Source: Urechis unicinctus
Taxonomy: Eukaryota; Annelida; Polychaeta; Xenopneusta; Urechidae
Direction: 5' to 3'
Length of the DNA: 64,000 nt
NCBI GenBank assembly: GCA_034190875.2
Contig: CM067346.1
Coordinates: forward strand, 46,965,932 to 47,029,931
Shown piece by piece: positions 57,878-64,000 of this stretch (positions within the stretch are counted from its first letter, which is position 1; the number at the start of each line of letters is the position of its first letter). Under the pieces are notes generated by a model. That model worked only from the letters and a program-made list of their open reading frames with translations, made no database searches and was not told the DNA's origin. The position numbers and the translations under genes are program-made.

Positions 57878-58045
57878 AGGCACAGGGGTCGAAATTACCC
57901 CACTTTGCGAAAAATGGTATCAAATAGAAAAGCTATTATTCATTTTTAATGTAAAGGGACAAAATGTATCATTTGCGCCGGTGGTCATTTACATGATACT
58001 ACCACACGGCCCTACCCAAGCGAGATCGGCGCGGCGATTGGCCGA
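57878..58045. repeat. Flank shared with 41306-41475
   Basis: Matches up to CGATTGGCCGACC, then the two loci diverge. The start has an extra AGGCAC before CAGGGGTCGAAATTA. Confidence 0.65.
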
Positions 58046-59150
<1,105 letters not shown>

Positions 59151-59152
59151 CA

Positions 59153-59825
59153 TCATAACAAATGAAGACACAATATCTTACTAACATGGCAATCACGCAG
59201 GTGATGGTGTTCAGGCGTTGTGTGGAGATGACATGGATTGATTCTAGCTGACTGATCAAACAGGAAGCTTATGTCCTGAACAATCGATATCATGGTTCTG
59301 ACACAAGGAATGTTCGAACTACGGACCAAAGACAGATTGAAACAATGCGATTTGCAATGTACGTAATTTACATGTGGTGAACGTTCACGGATAAGAGCTT
59401 GAAGTCCCCCAAATTTCCAAGATAAGTTTGACGCACCGTCATAGCGCTGAGCTCTGATCTTAAGTATATCGAGATTTGCTTCTTGCAAGAGTTCTACAAT
59501 GTTCGCGCAAAGTGCGACTCCCTTGATCGATTCACACACGACGAATCCAAGAAATTCTTCTCGGACTACGCAACTCCCATCGATGAAACTCACGCAAAAA
59601 GACAGTTGTTTTTTTTGTCGATTTGTCTGTTGCTTCATCAACCATGGTGGCGCAATAGGGGCACGACCGACAGTCTTCCAAAAGTTGTTTCTTCACCTGA
59701 CTAGCGCAAATACCAATTAATTCATTTTGGATTTCTGATCCCATGTGCCGGCTGTAAAGATTTTCTCTTGTCCGTCTATGCCTCCGAACAAACAGCAGTT
59801 CACACAAAAGACGGCATCCTTTGTC
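59153..59825 (-). pseudogene. hAT transposase fragment (ZMYM/DUF4371-like)
   Basis: Two overlapping frames. 59780-59610: MGSEIQNELIGICASQVKKQ, then YCATMVDEATDKSTKK (first catalytic Asp region). 59620-59153: QLSFCVSFIDGSCVVREEFL, LDILKIRAQRYDGASNLSWK (second Asp region) and VNYVHCKSHCFNLSLV. This is the order seen in ZMYM1/5-like hAT proteins. A frameshift near 59610 separates them and the C-terminal dimerisation half is missing. Confidence 0.7.
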
Positions 59826-59839
59826 ATGGATAGCCGCGA

Positions 59840-60130
59840 ACGACGGTAATATAAATATATACCGTCGTGAGTGAGGATATGTGGGTCGTGTGGCAATTTT
59901 TTTTATTTCGCGTCTCCGCGGCTTACCACCAAGTTGTGTACTTACGTAAATATATATGTCGACAAATGAGATGAATATCCGTTTCTCCGCACTATTTTGG
60001 TTATCCACTGGCTCGTGATTATTTAGCAATTGTCAAATGAACATTTAGAATCACAACTTTCATTCACGGCAGCCCCAGTTTTGGGGATATGACGTCACAT
60101 TACGCAGTTTCATTTTCACTCGCCATGTGG
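59840..60130 (+). pseudogene. Second copy of helicase 5' region with palindrome P6
   Basis: The palindrome (59840-59868: ACGACGGTAATATAAATATA, then TACCGTCGT) is perfect. The 260 bp after it match the reverse complement of 54541-54800 (GTGTACTTACGTAA, TATATGTCGACAAATGAGAT, CGTGATTATTTAGCAAT, ATGACGTCAC), down to the helicase start codon and its first codons at about 60089. Similarity then stops. It shows that palindrome plus leader plus ATG travel together as an element end. Confidence 0.65.
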
Positions 60131-60900
60131 CTGCAGGTCCCGGAGGAGGGGGCACTTAAGTATATAGAGGTAGTATACATGTTTCAGCCTCCCGACGAGT
60201 TTTGTTGACCTCATAATTGTAGGATGGGGTATGCTCTTGCCATTTCTACCTTGTATGACGGGTACAGGTTTTTGAGATCCCGGGGCACAACCCTACGTAG
60301 GACAAGGCCAAATGCCCCCTCCAGACTACGGGAATCAATAAGTGTTATCTTTTTTTAAATGTCAATGTGATATCGTTGAATACATATCGCCCTTCAAAGT
60401 AGATATTTCCAAAAGATAATCATTGACAAAATGACACATATACTCAAATAATAAAATTCAGAAAGAAAAAGTTCGCTTGCGAGGAACCTTGTCTGCGCAT
60501 GCGCGCAGAAACCGATCTTGTCGTTCAAAATAAACATGAACTTTTCAGAATTTGTGTGGCCGGATTAAATCGCCTTTGACGAAATCTCACACGTAAACTA
60601 ACTCAACTTGTTAATAAACATTCATTTATGTGAAAAATTATTCTTCATATGTACATTTGTGTAATTATCGTGTATAATTGGAACTCATGTATCGTTCACG
60701 CGCATTCGGTTACGATCTTTGCACGACGTTAATAAACGTCGTGCACGGCTATGTCATGGAGTACCTCAACCAAGGTATTTCCGTTAAACATTTTCCGCTG
60801 AGTTTTCGCCGCTGACGACATAGCCCTGGAAAAGAAAACTACAATAATAAATAATGGTTTTTAAAATTAAATTGTTACAAGACAAAGAATTTAAAAAAAA
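60131..60900. other. No gene recognised; palindrome P7
   Basis: GCACGACGTTAATAAACGTC, then GTGCACGGCTA, at 60721-60751 is a perfect 24-bp palindrome with the same half-site as P2 and P3 but a short AATA core. Confidence 0.6.
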
Positions 60901-60902
60901 AT

Positions 60903-60976
60903 TAGCCGGACGGGGAATCGAACCCGGTGTGCCTGGGTGCAAGGCAAGCATTGATCCCCTACACTGTTGTCTCAGT
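60903..60976 (-). tRNA. tRNA-like 3' half (pseudogene)
   Basis: Minus strand: TTGCCTTGCACCCAGGCA (anticodon-arm-like), then CCGGGTTCGATTCCCCG with a perfect B box (GGTTCGATTCC), TCCGGCTA and T8, an RNA polymerase III-type terminator. The 5' half does not pair with the acceptor strand, and the T-arm has one base too many. It is probably a tRNA pseudogene or a tRNA-derived repeat head. Confidence 0.4.
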
Positions 60977-61127
60977 ACAATGTTATGTGTATTATAGGTT
61001 ATTGATTCAATAATTTTAACTCGGCCATTTGAAAATAAATTTAGGAATACAAAAAATAACTGGTTAACATAGTAAATCTATCTTAACTGGTTTAAATATT
61101 AGTTTCTTACATAAGCACGCGGTTCAC

Positions 61128-61223
61128 ATGGAAATATCCGTCACTGAGGGTAACTGTTTTGGCGGAAACGAGGCTCTGCTGAATTCCCACGAAACAGTTA
61201 TCCGAAGTGACGGATATTTCCAT
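61128..61223. other. Long foldback hairpin
   Basis: Arms of 33 bp, 61128-61160 (ATGGAAATATCCGTCACTGA and onward) and 61191-61223 (ending AGTGACGGATATTTCCAT), pair with four mismatches around a 30-base loop. Either strand could fold. It could be a foldback MITE or a small-RNA precursor. Confidence 0.6.
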
Positions 61224-61239
61224 CTGATCCAAGTATCTC

Positions 61240-62745
61240 ATGGTAGAAACTCTTTCTTGCATACTGTCTTGCATTATAAAATAGATTATTAGATACAAAC
61301 TTATGGAAATGATGCATTTTGAGTTATTCAGATGCTGTGTTTGGGAAAGTGATGTCACATTGTTTATAACGTTACGTCACAAGTAATTCACGCGAGTCGT
61401 CTTTCATGGATGGTGGGTGGGTGTGGGGGGGGGGGGGGTAAGATGAGATTTTCCAGCATTGGTAAAAATTACAGATATCCCCATCTGGTATGCAAGACAA
61501 ATCTATCTAAAGACAGGAGAAATCCACTTTTAAAATATACCTGTGCTTGTACTAAGCACACTATTTAATACCACTTGTTAAAGGTTTGAAACTAAGTAAA
61601 AGACTAACCGCGTGGGAAATGAGAACTGAAGACATGATGGCCAGGTTCCATTTAACAACTTTTGTTAGGTGTCTTCGTCTACAGGAGGTAAAGTAAAACA
61701 TCCGATATCCGGATACTTGGGAATGTTTTCGGTCATGATGACCTCTGTCAGGCTCTTGATCTGTTGACATTTCAAAGAAAATGCGCCCACCAAGCATCCT
61801 TTGATATGTTTAAAAGACGAAACTTTACAATACGCGGCCTGAACTTTACAATATACGGGCTCCAGACGTTCGCACTCTTCCTTGGGGTATAAAGACTATA
61901 AACCATTCCATCCGACAAATCATGTATCACTGTCTGTTCTTAGCTAATATTGTTTCTGGTGTTCCATTTCCCCTGCCCCCCCCCCCCCCCCCTCCGATTT
62001 TGATTGCATTTTTAGCATTTTTTTTCTTTCCACTATCTGGGGAAATGTGTAGGCCGGCCGGCCGGCCGCGGCCTACACGGCCTTTAGGAAGCTACGACCC
62101 TGGCAATTACGAAAATCTTTACTATGACTTTGAGCTGAATATATCCTGCGCATATTCGGGATTAACGATGGTAGTTCTGTAGGTACAATACATTGCAGAT
62201 TTTGAATTAAATTCATAACATGTGGAATTAAGAGCAAAATATAACACTGGGTAAAGGCGCGCAATGCCGGGTGTCATAACGGTATAATATTATGAAAATG
62301 ATCACACAGAAATGCTATAATGTCGTGAGTGATATATGTATCGTGTCTGGCTTGGCATTCGTGTATTTATTGGAGTTGCCAATAAAGTATCAGACAAGTC
62401 GATCTGACAATCATACAATCTTATGACACCGGGGTTTATAGAACTCGCGGCGCATTCAGCCAAAATCACATGAGGCCCGTATATTGTTCAGAATATGGGC
62501 AGTCAAGGCCGTTTGGTGTTCCGGAATACAGTTAGGATGGTCAGGACATGCGGGTGATACATTTAGAACCCGCATAATAGCTACAAAGAAAGAAGTCAAT
62601 TTCTGGTTGGCGCTTCGGTCGGGAAAGCGTGGATTTCCGCGAGCGGATATTTGTATCACAATACAGGTTTGTTGTGATTTGTGGTGCTCTACTTTAACAG
62701 TTGCAATGCATATGTTGGAATGGTTTATTGTGTATGAGTGCATAA
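61240..62745. other. No gene recognised; homopolymers
   Basis: Poly-G near 61425-61438, poly-C near 61976-61992 and a short GGCC tandem at about 62052-62070. Frames here lack motifs. Confidence 0.5.
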
Positions 62746-63234
<489 letters not shown>

Positions 63235-63462
63235 TAAACATTAAGGCACGCATGTGCGGGCGTGTTAAATTCATTGTTCACTGAGTATCTCTTACCATTG
63301 CCATTGCGGTCGGGTGTTGTCATATTGGGGCGCTTGGTCATCTTCACTGGTCAATAGCTCGTATTAGGTTCGCGCTTATTTCAATTTATTTGCTTACTCA
63401 TAGTGATGATATTGTGACACTGATAGAATGATATGAGGATACTACGTGTGTATCCAGATCCA

Positions 63463-64000
63463 AGATAGCTCCGGTCGAACGGTTATATAAATATTTTGGG
63501 CGCACATTAAAACATGCGTTTGGCTAAAGTGCTGCATCACGCATCTAGAAAACATATATCAAGAGCCTGTACAAAAAAAAGTCACAGCGCACCAAAAAGC
63601 TTTTCCCTGATCGACGCTATTCTATAAGAAATGCCATCTTTATATCATTTCCCAAAAAATCGCGATACGATGACCGCCATTTTGGAAAATATTGGGTGGC
63701 GTGATTTCCCGCAATTTTCCACCGCCTCATCCGCTTTGCCTCCCTGCTAAGCTTGCGAAGCACTTTGAATACAATCTGCTGTAACTTATCGAGTTCAGAC
63801 GCAGGAAGCAATAGTCTCATATGGGTCAGGCCATTCTGAGCATGCGCGATGTACGTGGTCTTAAACTTGAAAACAAACTTGTTGCTGTGTTTCGGACTTT
63901 CTACTGCTTTCAAATTGATCGAACTATAAATTATTACCATGGATGAAAACCCCCGCCACAAAGGGATAAAATTGACCGTGGACATCATTTCATTCTAAAA
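63463..64000. repeat. Dispersed repeat R1, copy 2 (cut by window end)
   Basis: Same orientation and order as 3945-4500. The left end is ATAGCTCCGGTCGAACGGTT, then ATATAAATATTTTGGGCGCA: the right arm of the palindrome is deleted here. A minus-strand frame (63988-63617) is open over 123 codons, longer than in copy 1. Confidence 0.75.

Noticed and set aside
60903..60976. Functional tRNA gene
   Set aside because: The acceptor 5' strand does not pair and the T-arm is irregular, so it is listed only as tRNA-like.

Overview
This is eukaryotic, metazoan DNA. The evidence is split genes with GT-AG introns, long tandem repeats, microsatellites and many fragments of animal-type transposons. Two SINE-like copies resemble a repeat I remember from gastropod genomes, and there is a TTAGGG-like array, so a mollusc (perhaps a gastropod) is my best guess, held loosely. 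I recognise no ordinary host gene. The window is a nest of decayed transposable elements (TEs) and satellite DNA.

Layout. 1-9 kb: two minisatellites (1.9-3.1 kb), a dispersed repeat with a terminal palindrome (3.9-4.5 kb), a transposon gene fragment (5.9-6.7 kb) and two small unidentified reading frames (7.97-8.52 kb). 10-12 kb and 14.9-17.4 kb: broken copies of a two-gene element that pairs a DUF6589-like transposase with a RecQ-like helicase. 17.4-18.1 kb: the 3' end of a CR1/L2-type retrotransposon. 18.1-27.4 kb: a satellite of 60-bp units organised into about 1-kb higher-order repeats, each carrying the same 290-bp MITE. 26.8-28.1 kb: two SINE-like insertions with clear target-site duplications. 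28.4-31.4 kb: a pogo/Tigger-type transposase pseudogene ending in a PHD finger and interrupted by a retroelement. 31.9-41.3 kb: a PIF/Harbinger element (Myb-like gene at one end, HARBI1-like gene at the other) that also contains two other transposase genes. 42.2-45.2 kb: a THAP/P-element-like transposase pseudogene.

46.3-54.8 kb is the most notable region. It holds the best-preserved copy of the two-gene element: a plus-strand transposase (D-rich core plus PHD finger) and a minus-strand six-exon RecQ-like helicase, meeting tail to tail, with clusters of related short palindromes near both ends. One helicase intron contains about 1.2 kb of degenerate telomere-like TAGGG/TTAGGG repeats. The same convergent gene pair is seen in all three copies in the window. 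Helicase introns fall at matching codons in the two longer copies, so this is one element lineage and not chance neighbours.

55-64 kb: a second Harbinger lineage, a duplicated HARBI1 segment, a hAT (ZMYM/DUF4371-like) fragment, a second inverted copy of the helicase 5' region, a tRNA-like fragment, a strong foldback hairpin, a large compound microsatellite, and a second copy of the 3.9-kb repeat at the window's end. Names of protein families are from memory of their motifs; no search was run.
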